The notes under the pieces were generated by a model. That model saw only the letters and a program-made list of their open reading frames with translations, made no database searches and was not told where the DNA came from. The position numbers and the translations under genes are program-made. This document shows positions 1-7,406 of a DNA stretch of 29,043 bases, piece after piece (the stretch's first letter is position 1; each line of letters starts with the position of its first letter). Origin of the DNA: Prevotella sp. UBA1378 (GTDB lineage Bacteria; Bacteroidota; Bacteroidia; Bacteroidales; Bacteroidaceae); assembly GCA_002305505.1 (NCBI GenBank), contig DBRC01000023.1, forward strand, positions 73,003 through 102,045, read 5' to 3'.

Positions 1-30
1 TGCCGCCGCAGCGCAAGGGGGCGCACCTCC

Positions 31-63
31 GTCCGGATTAACGTGATATCCTTAATCCCGGAC
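31..63 (-). terminator. Hairpin downstream of the AraC regulator (weak terminator candidate)
   Basis: Arms at 31-41 and 52-63 are complementary over 11 pairs with one bulged base, around a 10-nt loop. The hairpin starts about 30 nt beyond the stop codon of the minus-strand regulator. No T-tract follows it on the minus strand, so it could be an intrinsic terminator of weak type, a Rho-blocking 3' end structure, or only a chance palindrome. Confidence 0.3.
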
Positions 64-92
64 TCAGGCATCCATCCAACCATGAAAGGTAT

Positions 93-1253
93 CTACGGCC
101 TTGCGGACTGTTTCCGGTTTTGTCCAATCCATTTTATGGGCGTGGTCCCCGTTATCTCGCGGAACAGCCGGTGGAAGTATATGCGGTCGCTGAAGCCGCA
201 TGCCTTGGCCACCGTCTCGTTCGACCATTCGGGGTGTGCCAGCAAGAGGCGCTTTGCCTCCTCGATGCGCAGGCGCGCTATCCAATGGCTGAACAGGCCA
301 TGGCCGGTGGTGCGCAGCCATGTGCGCAGCGACGTGCGCGAGACGGCCATCTCGGAAGCCACGGCATGTATCGTCAGCCCCGGCTGCAGATACCGCTTGG
401 AGGCGAGCCACCCGGCCACGGCCGCGGCTATGCGTTCGTCGTGGGCGCCGCACTGCTGCCCGCTGCTGCCGCCGTCCCCGCCTCTACAGCCCGTGGCACC
501 CTCGGTCTCGGCCGACGAAGCGTCGGCCATATCCACGGCCTTGGCGTCGCTGCTCACGCCGTAGCATACGAAGCTGAACGCGTAGTAATAGATGGCACAA
601 AGCACAAAGAGGCTGTATACCCGGATAAACTGCCCGTTCCTGAAGAGGATGAACGGCACGAGCAGGGCCGACAGGCCGAGCAGCAGCATGCTCCATTTGG
701 TCCATGCCACGAGTGCCCCCATGGAGTGGTCGTAGAAGCTGTCGAGCGCGTGGCGTATGCGCTTGTACTCGCGGTATTGCAGCAGGTTGTACGTCATAAG
801 TGCCAGTGCATACAGCCCCGACATGGTGTATTCCGCCATGCGTGTGAGCGGTGTAATCGTGAAAAGCGGCGACTTGTCGTATTGTTTCACGGCGGCGACC
901 AGCAGTATCGACACACCGTATGCTACGGGGGCCATCAGCCATTCCCAGCGGTTGATGCGCCCGCGCCGTTGCAGGTAGAGCAGCGACATATTGATGCTGT
1001 AGCTGCAGGGCATCAGGAACAGGAGGTTGAGGAGCGCGCGCGATTCGGCTTCCATCTCTCCCGGTTTCTGCAGTATGTACTGCATGGCGAGATGGATGGC
1101 GAGCACCCCCGTGCCCGCGGCCAGCAGCAGGCGTGCACGGTTGAATACGCGGCACGACACTGTGCGCCGCGGCAGCAACAGGATGAGCGTGATGGTAAGC
1201 ACCCCCATCAGCACCACACCCGCAAACTGTGCTTCACTTAATTGTATTTCCAT
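93..1253 (-). CDS. Membrane-embedded AraC-family transcriptional regulator
   Basis: This 386-residue protein has an N-terminal half made of about six to seven hydrophobic helices (roughly residues 8-28, 40-62, 73-95, 105-122, 145-165, 190-212 and 220-240). A low-complexity Gly/Ser/Ala linker (about 250-280) joins it to a C-terminal AraC-type double helix-turn-helix (about 285-380), recognisable by 'AVASEMAVSRTSLRTWL' and 'VAKACGFSDRIYFHRLFREITG'. Such proteins are thought to sense a signal in or across the membrane and bind DNA while anchored, but the ligand here is unknown. I chose the ATG at 1253 (MEIQLS) because it leads straight into the first helix; an in-frame extension to 1292 would cross the promoter-like TACCTTTG. 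It is transcribed divergently from the TPR/AraC gene, so the shared spacer may serve both. The family call is firm and the function is inferred. Confidence 0.85.
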   Translation of the reverse strand: MEIQLSEAQFAGVVLMGVLTITLILLLPRRTVSCRVFNRARLLLAAGTGVLAIHLAMQYILQKPGEMEAESRALLNLLFLMPCSYSINMSLLYLQRRGRINRWEWLMAPVAYGVSILLVAAVKQYDKSPLFTITPLTRMAEYTMSGLYALALMTYNLLQYREYKRIRHALDSFYDHSMGALVAWTKWSMLLLGLSALLVPFILFRNGQFIRVYSLFVLCAIYYYAFSFVCYGVSSDAKAVDMADASSAETEGATGCRGGDGGSSGQQCGAHDERIAAAVAGWLASKRYLQPGLTIHAVASEMAVSRTSLRTWLRTTGHGLFSHWIARLRIEEAKRLLLAHPEWSNETVAKACGFSDRIYFHRLFREITGTTPIKWIGQNRKQSARP

Positions 1254-1269
1254 ACTTAAATCATGCCGG

Positions 1270-1277
1270 CAAAGGTA
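1270..1277 (-). promoter_or_regulatory. -7 element TACCTTTG for the membrane AraC gene
   Basis: The minus strand reads TACCTTTG, an exact match to the Bacteroidota -7 consensus TAnnTTTG. It lies only about 17 nt upstream of the chosen start codon, so the transcript would have a very short leader. No convincing -33 TTTG sits at the usual 19-21 nt spacing. Confidence 0.5.
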
Positions 1278-1301
1278 ATTATAAATTGACATATTTTACT
1301 G

Positions 1302-1406
1302 CCATCCGTCAAAAAAATGCATCCGGAATCATAAATCCGCGAGCTCCATGCCCAAAAAACATCCATTTAATCGTATATTCCCTATGTTGTCCATCCGTCC
1401 ATCCGT
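1302..1406. repeat. CCATCCGT direct repeats in the divergent control region
   Basis: The octamer CCATCCGT occurs at 1302-1309 and then twice head to tail at 1391-1398 and 1399-1406. The copies lie in the AT-rich spacer between two divergent AraC-family genes. They could be regulator half-sites, but simple C/T-rich sequence is an alternative. Confidence 0.4.
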
Positions 1407-1421
1407 TCATCTGCTCATTCG

Positions 1422-1454
1422 TTTTTTTACACCAAAACAAAGATTTTTTTACAC
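1422..1454 (+). promoter_or_regulatory. Paired 11-bp direct repeats (candidate AraC-type operator)
   Basis: The 11-mer TTTTTTTACAC occurs at 1422-1432 and again at 1444-1454, a 22-nt period, which is about two helical turns. AraC-family proteins commonly bind two direct half-sites about 21 bp apart just upstream of the core promoter. The pair lies about 40-75 nt upstream of the -7 element of the TPR/AraC gene, a position compatible with activation. Which regulator binds is inference. Confidence 0.5.
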
Positions 1455-1474
1455 TTAGTCTGCTTGCCGGTACC

Positions 1475-1491
1475 ATTCTATATGATAGAAT
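1475..1491. promoter_or_regulatory. Perfect 7-3-7 inverted repeat in the core promoter
   Basis: ATTCTAT, ATG, ATAGAAT forms a perfect palindrome with a 3-nt centre. It ends 4 nt before the -7 element TATCTTTG at 1496-1503 and covers the place where a -33 element would be expected, so a bound dimeric protein could block or replace sigma contacts there. Confidence 0.5.
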
Positions 1492-1495
1492 AAGC

Positions 1496-1503
1496 TATCT
1501 TTG
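1496..1503 (+). promoter_or_regulatory. -7 element TATCTTTG for the TPR/AraC gene
   Basis: TATCTTTG matches the Bacteroidota -7 consensus exactly and lies 37 nt before the ATG at 1541. No TTTG is found 19-21 nt upstream, which fits a promoter that needs an activator. Confidence 0.6.
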
Positions 1504-1540
1504 CAATACAAAATGGAATACACTTAAAAAGGCTAAACCT

Positions 1541-3253
1541 ATGAAACGTATATTTGCTTTATTAGCCATTGCCGCGCTGTCGGCAGGATGGATGCATGCA
1601 GCAAGCCCGGCCGACTCGATACGCCGCGCGATGAGCCGCCTGCAAGGTAAGGAGTTGCTCGATGCGCACAGCAACCTGTGCCGGCTGGCCAGTGCTGGCA
1701 GGGATGCCGGTTATGAGTTGGGCTGCATCCACGCTTTTTTGGCCGAGGCCCGGCGGCAGCGCGATGCCGAGGCCGAGGGCATGGCGCGCTCGATGCTGCT
1801 CAACTGCTACTACAACTATGGTATGGGCGACAGCATCGTGGCCACGCTGCCTGCACACCTCGCGGCCATGGAAAAGAACCAAACGTGGGATTATTACTAC
1901 AACGCATGGAACACACTGGTGGAGAGCTATCAGTATCACGACAAGATGGAGACGGCACTGCGCGAAGCCAAGCGGATGTATGCCGATGCGCGCCGGCGGA
2001 ACAACAATTACGGGCTGGGCGTATCCACCTATTGCATGGGCGGTATATACGAGGGCATGGGGCAGCTGGGCGAAGCTGCCGGACTGTTCGGTAAGAGTAT
2101 AGCAGCCCTTTCGGAGGAAGAGGACATCTCGCTGCTGCTTGTAGCCTATGAAGGCATGAGCCGCGTGCTCGACGGGCTGCACCAGTATGAACGCTTGCGC
2201 ACCTTGGCCGCGCAATGGAAAGCTACGCTCGATGCCTATCAGCGTAAAGCCACGGCCAAGGGGTATACCCCGTCGCTGGGCGGGTACTATCTCTACTGCA
2301 CGCTGGCCGCCGCCGTTGCCGAGATAGAGACGGGGCACAGCCGGCAGGCTACCGCACTGATGGAGCAGGCACGCCGCTATGCCGGGGGGCGCAAGGAGAT
2401 TGCACAATACAAGCTGTTGCAGGTAGAGGCCCGCTATTATGCCGCCATGGGGCAGTATGACAAGGCAATAGAATGCAACGCGCAGAATATGCGGCTGCTT
2501 ACGGCCGTGGGCGACTCGGTTAGTCTGCTCACGGTAGAACTGCAGCAGGCCGGTATGATGGCGGCAGCGGGGCGTTATCCCGAAGCCGTAGCGATGTACC
2601 AACAGGCAATACGGCACAAAGACAAGCTGGAGGATGATGAGCTGGCACGCCGGCTCAACGAACTGCGCACCATCTTCGACGTAGACCGTCTTACGCTCGA
2701 AAAGCAGATTGCCACCGGCCGCTTGTACCTCGCCCTGGCAGCCATTGTGCTGCTGCTCGCCGTGATTTTTCTCAACGTCTTCTATACACGCCGCCTGCGC
2801 AAGAAAAACCGTGTGCTCTACGATTCCATCTTGCAGTACGAAAGCCTGAGGAGCAGCGTGGAGGCTAAGGCCAGCAGTGTACCCGAAGAGCAGCTCGACC
2901 ATGAGGCCCTGCTTTATCGCCGCCTGTGCGCCATGATGCAGGAAGAGCAGCTTTATAAAGACGCAGAACTCAACCGGGAGGTGCTCGCCACGCGGCTTGG
3001 CACCAATTATAATTATGTGGCCGACGCTGTGCGCAACCATGGCGGCGGTGCCACCGTCGGCGAGTTCATCAACGGCTACCGCCTGCGCATGGCTGCTTCG
3101 CTGCTCATGGAGTGTCCCGACCTTACCGTCGGCGAGGTGGAATACCGGTCGGGCTTCAACTCCCGCTCCACGTTCTTCCGGCTCTTCAGGGACTGCTACG
3201 GCATGTCGCCCACGGAATACAGAAGAATATCTAAAGCCAAAGCAAAAGAATAA
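1541..3253 (+). CDS. TPR-repeat, single-span membrane AraC-family regulator
   Basis: The 570-residue product begins with a Sec-type signal (MKRIFALLAIAALSAGWMHA). Helical TPR-like repeats follow from about 30 to 385, for example the runs around 'YGLGVSTYCMGGIYEGMGQ' and 'QYDKAIECNAQNMRLL'. A single hydrophobic span lies at about 395-415 and is followed by positive residues (TRRLRKK). After a short coiled linker, an AraC-type helix-turn-helix occupies about 470-565 ('TVGEVEYRSGFNSRSTFFRLFR'). The layout puts the TPR domain in the periplasm and the DNA-binding domain in the cytoplasm, a one-component transmembrane regulator type frequent in Bacteroidales. I chose the ATG at 1541 because it starts the signal peptide and follows a good -7 element; the open frame extends upstream to 1229 only across non-coding sequence. 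Its ligand is unknown, and the nearby GH98/GH115 operon is a possible target. Confidence 0.85.
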   Translation: MKRIFALLAIAALSAGWMHAASPADSIRRAMSRLQGKELLDAHSNLCRLASAGRDAGYELGCIHAFLAEARRQRDAEAEGMARSMLLNCYYNYGMGDSIVATLPAHLAAMEKNQTWDYYYNAWNTLVESYQYHDKMETALREAKRMYADARRRNNNYGLGVSTYCMGGIYEGMGQLGEAAGLFGKSIAALSEEEDISLLLVAYEGMSRVLDGLHQYERLRTLAAQWKATLDAYQRKATAKGYTPSLGGYYLYCTLAAAVAEIETGHSRQATALMEQARRYAGGRKEIAQYKLLQVEARYYAAMGQYDKAIECNAQNMRLLTAVGDSVSLLTVELQQAGMMAAAGRYPEAVAMYQQAIRHKDKLEDDELARRLNELRTIFDVDRLTLEKQIATGRLYLALAAIVLLLAVIFLNVFYTRRLRKKNRVLYDSILQYESLRSSVEAKASSVPEEQLDHEALLYRRLCAMMQEEQLYKDAELNREVLATRLGTNYNYVADAVRNHGGGATVGEFINGYRLRMAASLLMECPDLTVGEVEYRSGFNSRSTFFRLFRDCYGMSPTEYRRISKAKAKE

Positions 3254-3329
3254 TCCGCTGATTTATAAACGGTTGCGTATATAGTACACGTTTTTCCGGA
3301 TTTGGCACACTGCAAAGCATAATTCTATT

Positions 3330-3337
3330 TAACTTTG
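3330..3337 (+). promoter_or_regulatory. -7 element TAACTTTG for the small GIY-YIG-like gene
   Basis: TAACTTTG matches TAnnTTTG exactly and lies 26 nt before the ATG at 3364. A TTTG at 3301-3304 is 25 nt upstream, longer than the usual 19-21 nt spacing. Confidence 0.5.
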
Positions 3338-3363
3338 TACCGTTAATCATCCAACATAGCAAT

Positions 3364-3636
3364 ATGCAAATGCAGTACTGGGTATATATATCGGAAAAAG
3401 AAAGCAACGGCATGACCATCGGGTTTTCCGAAAATATCGGTGCGCTGCTCGGCAGCCTGCCGGTACAGCAGGCCTACGTGGTATATCTGCGCCCGTTCGA
3501 TGTGGCTTTCGATGCGCTGGCCCACAAGCATCTGCTCGATAGCCTTTCAAAAGCCACGTGCAGGAACATCATCAGGCAGAACAGGGAACAGACGAAACGC
3601 TACCAAGGGCTTCTGTCGGCACGCACCGGCGGATAA
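3364..3636 (+). CDS. Small degenerate GIY-YIG-like protein
   Basis: This 90-residue ORF has its own -7 element and a clear end before a hairpin. The start 'YWVYISEKES' and the segment 'GMTIGFSENI' align by eye with the two strands of a GIY-YIG nuclease domain (Y-V-Y-I ... Y-I-G-x-T/S-x-N). The later 'YLRPFDVAFDALAHKHLLDSLS' resembles the family's 'F...EA...E..LK..S' helix. The key residues look lost: the YIG tyrosine is T, no arginine follows in the usual place, and the catalytic Glu of the 'REKQLK' region is replaced within 'AHKHLLD'. It is therefore probably not an active nuclease. The protein is real-looking, but the family call is by pattern only; it could also be an unrelated small Bacteroidales protein. 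Confidence 0.55.
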   Translation: MQMQYWVYISEKESNGMTIGFSENIGALLGSLPVQQAYVVYLRPFDVAFDALAHKHLLDSLSKATCRNIIRQNREQTKRYQGLLSARTGG

Positions 3637-3718
3637 TATACACTGCCGTGCGGGGGGCGGTAACCGGCAGTGGCAGTGGCCAGGAGGTGATGGGGGAGTA
3701 ATAATATATGGATATAAA

Positions 3719-3760
3719 AAATCAGGCTGAACTCCGGATATGCAGAGTTCAGCCTGATTT
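3719..3760. terminator. Bidirectional intrinsic terminator between convergent genes
   Basis: Two perfectly complementary 16-nt arms, at 3719-3734 and 3745-3760, enclose a 10-nt loop. On the minus strand the stem is followed by TTTTTATATCC, a good U-tract for ending the M15 peptidase transcript. On the plus strand it ends in TTTGTTCC, a weaker tail for the GIY-YIG-like gene. Its position between two converging genes supports a terminator role. Confidence 0.8.
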
Positions 3761-3786
3761 GTTCCCGTGCAGCGCACGATCTGTGT

Positions 3787-4233
3787 TCAGCGCACGGTGA
3801 GCCGCGATGCCTGCCGGCGGTTCGGGCGCCTTGCTGTATGGCTCACGTGCAGCCAGCAGCAGCCCGTTTTCGGCCGGCGTTCGAACAGCAGCTGGTCGAA
3901 GTCGGTATGCCGGCAGATGAAGTCGTACATCTTTTGCCCCGCCTCCTCGCACCCGATGTGTATGTCGGCCGCCTCGCCCGTAAGGTGCTGCGAGGTGCGC
4001 GCCCCGCCTACTGCCCGGTTCAGGGCCTGCGAGCGGTAGCCGCTGGTGATGCGGATCACGCCGAAGCGCCTGCGCAGCGGTTCGAGCACGTTCCGGCAGA
4101 GCAGCGTGAGGTTTTCTATGGCCTCCTCTGCCGGTGTGTTGTCGATGCCGTACCTGATGGCTGTGCCCGAGCGCACCATCTCGCTGAGCGTGAAGTGTTC
4201 GCTCAGCATCCTCTTTTCCTGTTTGTTTTCCAT
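3787..4233 (-). CDS. M15-family zinc peptidase (phage endolysin / D-Ala-D-Ala carboxypeptidase-like)
   Basis: The 148-residue protein matches the short M15 peptidases (Peptidase_M15_3 type). 'ITSGYRSQALNRAVGGA' is followed by 'SQHLTGEAADIHI' and a later 'CWLHVS', giving the expected zinc ligands His83, Asp90 and His129. N-terminal 'LSEHFTLSEMVRSGTA' is also typical. Enzymes of this family cleave peptide bonds of peptidoglycan; no signal peptide is visible, as in phage-derived versions. The start at 4233 (MENKQ) is chosen because the frame upstream overlaps the preceding gene. It begins 11 nt after the stop of the RteC-like gene, so the two are almost certainly one operon. The cell-wall target and biological role (prophage relic or domesticated enzyme) are inferred. 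Confidence 0.85.
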   Translation of the reverse strand: MENKQEKRMLSEHFTLSEMVRSGTAIRYGIDNTPAEEAIENLTLLCRNVLEPLRRRFGVIRITSGYRSQALNRAVGGARTSQHLTGEAADIHIGCEEAGQKMYDFICRHTDFDQLLFERRPKTGCCWLHVSHTARRPNRRQASRLTVR

Positions 4234-4244
4234 GGTTTTTGTTT

Positions 4245-4631
4245 TTATTGTTTTTTTATGATGGCCGCCAGCAGCGGCCGTTCCATCTCCATCTCGTACA
4301 TCATCCTGCAGTAGCGCGCGATGAGCGGCTCCTGCCTTATGCCCTTGCGCCGGCAGGCCTGGTAAGCCGTGCGCCGCGGGTTCTTCGGTACCGGCATGCG
4401 CAGAGCGGAGCAGGCACGGCTCACGATTTGCGTAAACGTGCATAGGCGCCCCTGGGCGTCGTATACAGCCCCTTGCATGTACGCTATGTGCGCCGCCTCC
4501 ACGAGGTCGGCCACGGTGCCCTCCCAGCGTGCATTGCTTTCAGGTGCTTGTTTCAGCAAGTTCCCGAATTCCTCGGCGAGCCGTGCCTTTGCTTCTCTCA
4601 ACTGTAGTGTTTTCATGGTCTGTGTGTTCAT
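4245..4631 (-). CDS. Small RteC C-terminal-like protein, first gene of the M15 module
   Basis: This 128-residue soluble protein has no signal peptide. The segment 'WEGTVADLVEAAHIAYMQG' followed by a linker, 'TQIVSRACSALRMPVPKNPRRT', 'RRKGIRQEPLIARYC' resembles from memory the C-terminal part of RteC, the regulator of Bacteroides conjugative-transposon excision (W-x-G-x-x-x-x-LVE, then NP-RT and RRKxxRT-FL). The full N-terminal part of RteC is absent, so it is at most a stand-alone version of that domain. An alternative start at 4616 (MKTLQL) is equally plausible. A TATCTTTG -7 element lies 56 nt upstream, and the M15 peptidase follows at 11 nt. Function is not established; a DNA- or protein-binding role linked to mobile elements is an inference. 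Confidence 0.6.
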   Translation of the reverse strand: MNTQTMKTLQLREAKARLAEEFGNLLKQAPESNARWEGTVADLVEAAHIAYMQGAVYDAQGRLCTFTQIVSRACSALRMPVPKNPRRTAYQACRRKGIRQEPLIARYCRMMYEMEMERPLLAAIIKKQ

Positions 4632-4686
4632 TGTGCGTTATGTTTTAAATGGGTACAAATGTGTTTCCTTCTCATTTTCATGGATG

Positions 4687-4694
4687 CAAAGATA
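4687..4694 (-). promoter_or_regulatory. -7 element TATCTTTG for the RteC-like/M15 operon
   Basis: The minus strand reads TATCTTTG, identical to the Bacteroidota -7 consensus, and lies 56 nt upstream of the ATG at 4631. A -33 element at the proper spacing is not obvious. Confidence 0.55.
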
Positions 4695-4788
4695 CGGCCC
4701 TGCCGTGCACAATAAGTTCAATGGGTGCTTTTTGTTCTTAATTTAGGTTAATGGGCGGTTGTGCTACATAGTGGCACCGAGGTTGTAT

Positions 4789-4827
4789 CCTTCCTGCCCG
4801 GACGCTTGCTGCTGCCCGGCAGGAAGG
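4789..4827. repeat. 10-bp inverted repeat between divergent promoters
   Basis: CCTTCCTGCC and GGCAGGAAGG are exact complements separated by 19 nt. No T-tract follows on either strand, so a terminator is unlikely. It could be an operator or the remains of a small mobile element. Confidence 0.4.
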
Positions 4828-4922
4828 CATGTCATACCGTCTGCGGGGTGGCACAGCTTTAAATGATACAAATAAAAAGCTATATGAAACATCAGAGCAA
4901 GGCGGGTTAAGGAAGAAAAGGC

Positions 4923-4930
4923 TATCTTTG
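4923..4930 (+). promoter_or_regulatory. -7 element TATCTTTG for the GH98-GH115 operon
   Basis: TATCTTTG matches the consensus exactly, 38 nt before the GH98 start. No -33 TTTG is seen at 19-21 nt upstream, which suggests activator-dependent expression. Confidence 0.6.
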
Positions 4931-4968
4931 CAGCAATGATTTAATGCAAATGACAAAAAACTACCGAC

Positions 4969-7389
4969 ATGAAAAAAAAATTGATGCTCATCTCTGCCGC
5001 CCTCCTGGCCATATTGAATGGTGCCGCGGCACACGACGGCCCTGCCCTCCGCCGCCCCATCTCGCCTGCACAGCCGGCGTGGATTATCCATATCGACGTG
5101 TGGAACCAAGCCGACCCACAGAAAATCATCGACTTGATACCCGGAGACATCCGGCCTTATGTCATCTTCAACATCTCCACTTCGGCTACCGACGCTACAT
5201 CGCCCGACGGCCCTGCCGTGTACGACTCGTGGATGAAGGTGTGCGCGCAGAACCGCGTATGGACGATGATACAGTGTTCCAGCGGTGCACACAACCGCAT
5301 GCCCGACAACAACGTAGAGGCTTACCGCAAATACTTTGAACAGTATCCCAACTTCCTCGGGTACAACTTTGCCGAGCAATTCTGGGACTTCGGGCAGAAC
5401 GGTTGCCCTACGTTTACAGAACGCCTGCAACTCTTTGCCGACCTGCTGCCCATCTGCCACGAGTTCGGCGGCTACCTGGCCATCAGTTTTACACAGGCCT
5501 ACTACTCGGCCAGCATGATGCCGATGGCGTACATGAAGCGCAATACCGACTGGCGCAACTTCATCATGAAAGACAAGGAACACTTCCTCTGCTTCGAGAA
5601 GTACACCATGTCGAGCTGCTTCTACGATATTGAGAGCAGCTGTCTCGGCGCTTATCTCGGCGGCTATGCCGGGCAGTACGGCATCCGTTTCGACCGCTGC
5701 GGGTGGCAGGAACAGGACAGCCGCTTCGTGACCGCATCAGGAGCCATCCCCATCATGGAACACATGATGCTCACAGGCCAGACGATGATAGACGGCCCGG
5801 AACTGATTACGTACGACTCTTTCCGCGAAACCAGTGTCGTGGCACTTGCCAACGGCTTTAAAAGCCGGAGGTGGGAGATGTTCCCACAAATGGTGAACAT
5901 CAATGTAGACCAGTTCCGCAAATTGCTCGACGGCACGGTGCGTATCCCTACGCGCAGGGAGGTAATCGACCGCACGAAAGTGGCCGTACAAAACGACCTG
6001 AGCGTGAAAGATAAAGCCGACGACAACGAGAAAGACCCGTACATCACCCCTGCCACGCTCTACGACGGGCTCTACCGCCACGACTGCGACTATAAAGGCA
6101 CGGTATACGACAATCCCTGGCTCTCGCAGCGCTGGTGGTTCAAGAAGACGGGGCGCTATCCGGCCATCCCCTCGCTCAATGCACTGCTCGACGACGATGC
6201 CCGGCGGCTCATGGTGGTGAAGCGGTCGCAGTACGACAGCCGGTGGGGCACGGTGGCCAGGAAGGTGGCGGAACTGGACGGGCTGTTCCCCGTAGAGTAT
6301 ACGGGCGATATCTACGCCGCACGCCATGAGAATGCGTGGATGACCTACAACCCCTACCAATACGACGAGACGACGGTAGACACCATAGATAACGGGCGCA
6401 GCTACGTGAAGCGCCATCATTACCATGCCACGCGCCGTGCTGTGGGCCGCATCCCCTTGCAATATAATACCGCCGGCGAGGCCTATCTCAGTTATGCCCC
6501 TTATTCGATGGGGGTGATGAAGGAATACCCCGGCAGTGTGGCCTTTTACCTGACGAACTACCGCGTGACCGGCGGCAAGGAAGACATGCAGACAACCGAC
6601 ACCATCCGCATCAGCGGCATCACGGAAGAGCCGGCGGTGGCCTGGGCCGACCGTGCCAGCCACAGTGCCAGCACCGTGGAGACGGCGTATGCCGGAGGCG
6701 TGCTCACCATTGCCGTGAAGCACAACGGCCCGCTCGACCTGACGGTAACCTGTAAGGGCGCGGCCACGGACAGGAAGACGGAGTGGACACAGGCCGTGCT
6801 CGAACAGCCGGCACCGCCGGCCGCCTATCTCGACACGCTGCAGCTGGAGTTCGAGCATGCCGACTACAAGAACGTGGCATCGGTGGTGAAGAACGGTTAC
6901 GGGTGGAACCACGACGGCTGCCAAGGGCTGGGCTTCGTAGAGCTGGGCACGGCTACCGGGGCGATGCTCAACGACTCGATAGACATAGAGGAGCCCGGCA
7001 ACTATACCCTGATCCTCCGCTATGAGCCGGCCACGGCGGAAATGGGGATGTACTATGTATACGCCAACGGCAAGCGGCAGCTCGTGGCTTTCACCGGGGA
7101 GACCGGGAGCTGGAACGAGTATGCGGTGACGGTGTCCTTGAACAAGGGGCGCAACCGCATAGGGTTCGGCCGCACGGCCTCATCGCCTAATATCTGGCTC
7201 GACTGCCTGAAACTCGTCAACCAATCGGCCACGACCGGCGTCCGCAATATTATCCCGGCCAGCAGCAGCCCCTCCACCGTGTATTATGACCTCAGCGGCC
7301 GGCGCGTCAGCTCACCGCAACGCGGCGTCTATATCTGTAAAGAGGCTGCTGCCGATGGGCGTATCGTCACCCGTAGAGTGAAACTTTAA
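4969..7389 (+). CDS. Secreted GH98 endo-glycosidase with CBM6-like domain and C-terminal sorting tail
   Basis: The 806-residue protein starts with a signal peptide (to about residue 21). The catalytic part begins with 'RRPISPAQPAWIIHIDVWN' and 'ADPQKIIDLIPGDIRPYVIFNIS' (about 29-70), the hallmark start of GH98. 'GYNFAEQFWDF' (Glu136) carries a likely catalytic acid, and acidic candidates further on include Asp242, Asp275 and Glu278. A second beta-rich domain typical of the family follows to about 610. Residues about 623-752 form a CBM6/CBM35-like beta-sandwich ('EFEHADYKNV', 'YTLILRYEPA', 'IWLDCLKLV'). The last 50 residues ('YYDLSGRRVSSPQRGVYI') look like a Bacteroidota secretion-sorting tail. 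Known GH98 enzymes include blood-group endo-beta-galactosidases and Bacteroides endo-xylanases. The GH115 partner 17 nt downstream favours glucurono(arabino)xylan as substrate, but this is inference. Confidence 0.85.
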   Translation: MKKKLMLISAALLAILNGAAAHDGPALRRPISPAQPAWIIHIDVWNQADPQKIIDLIPGDIRPYVIFNISTSATDATSPDGPAVYDSWMKVCAQNRVWTMIQCSSGAHNRMPDNNVEAYRKYFEQYPNFLGYNFAEQFWDFGQNGCPTFTERLQLFADLLPICHEFGGYLAISFTQAYYSASMMPMAYMKRNTDWRNFIMKDKEHFLCFEKYTMSSCFYDIESSCLGAYLGGYAGQYGIRFDRCGWQEQDSRFVTASGAIPIMEHMMLTGQTMIDGPELITYDSFRETSVVALANGFKSRRWEMFPQMVNINVDQFRKLLDGTVRIPTRREVIDRTKVAVQNDLSVKDKADDNEKDPYITPATLYDGLYRHDCDYKGTVYDNPWLSQRWWFKKTGRYPAIPSLNALLDDDARRLMVVKRSQYDSRWGTVARKVAELDGLFPVEYTGDIYAARHENAWMTYNPYQYDETTVDTIDNGRSYVKRHHYHATRRAVGRIPLQYNTAGEAYLSYAPYSMGVMKEYPGSVAFYLTNYRVTGGKEDMQTTDTIRISGITEEPAVAWADRASHSASTVETAYAGGVLTIAVKHNGPLDLTVTCKGAATDRKTEWTQAVLEQPAPPAAYLDTLQLEFEHADYKNVASVVKNGYGWNHDGCQGLGFVELGTATGAMLNDSIDIEEPGNYTLILRYEPATAEMGMYYVYANGKRQLVAFTGETGSWNEYAVTVSLNKGRNRIGFGRTASSPNIWLDCLKLVNQSATTGVRNIIPASSSPSTVYYDLSGRRVSSPQRGVYICKEAAADGRIVTRRVKL

Positions 7390-7406
7390 GCTATGCAGTG
7401 TTAACG

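Larger units (their letters stand above)
4632..4968. other. Divergent intergenic region, 337 nt
   Basis: No credible gene lies here. It holds two outward-facing -7 elements (4687-4694 minus, 4923-4930 plus) and, between them, a hairpin with perfect 10-nt arms CCTTCCTGCC at 4789-4798 and its complement at 4818-4827. The sequence around the hairpin is GC-rich while the flanks are AT-rich. Confidence 0.6.

Noticed and set aside
120..1241. Long open frame (373 codons) on the plus strand opposite the membrane AraC gene
   Set aside because: It lies antisense to a gene with clear HTH motifs, has biased His/Gln/Arg/Val composition, no recognisable domain, and no promoter of its own. Such frames are common in GC-rich DNA.
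1562..3040. 492-codon minus-strand frame opposite the TPR/AraC gene
   Set aside because: Composition is typical of an antisense shadow and the opposite strand carries an obvious signal peptide, membrane span and HTH.
5737..6924. 395-codon minus-strand frame opposite the GH98 gene
   Set aside because: His/Val/Arg-rich shadow of the GH98 reading frame, with no start signal or domain. The similar frame at 8040-9389 opposite GH115 and that at 27616-28857 opposite GH43 were rejected for the same reason.
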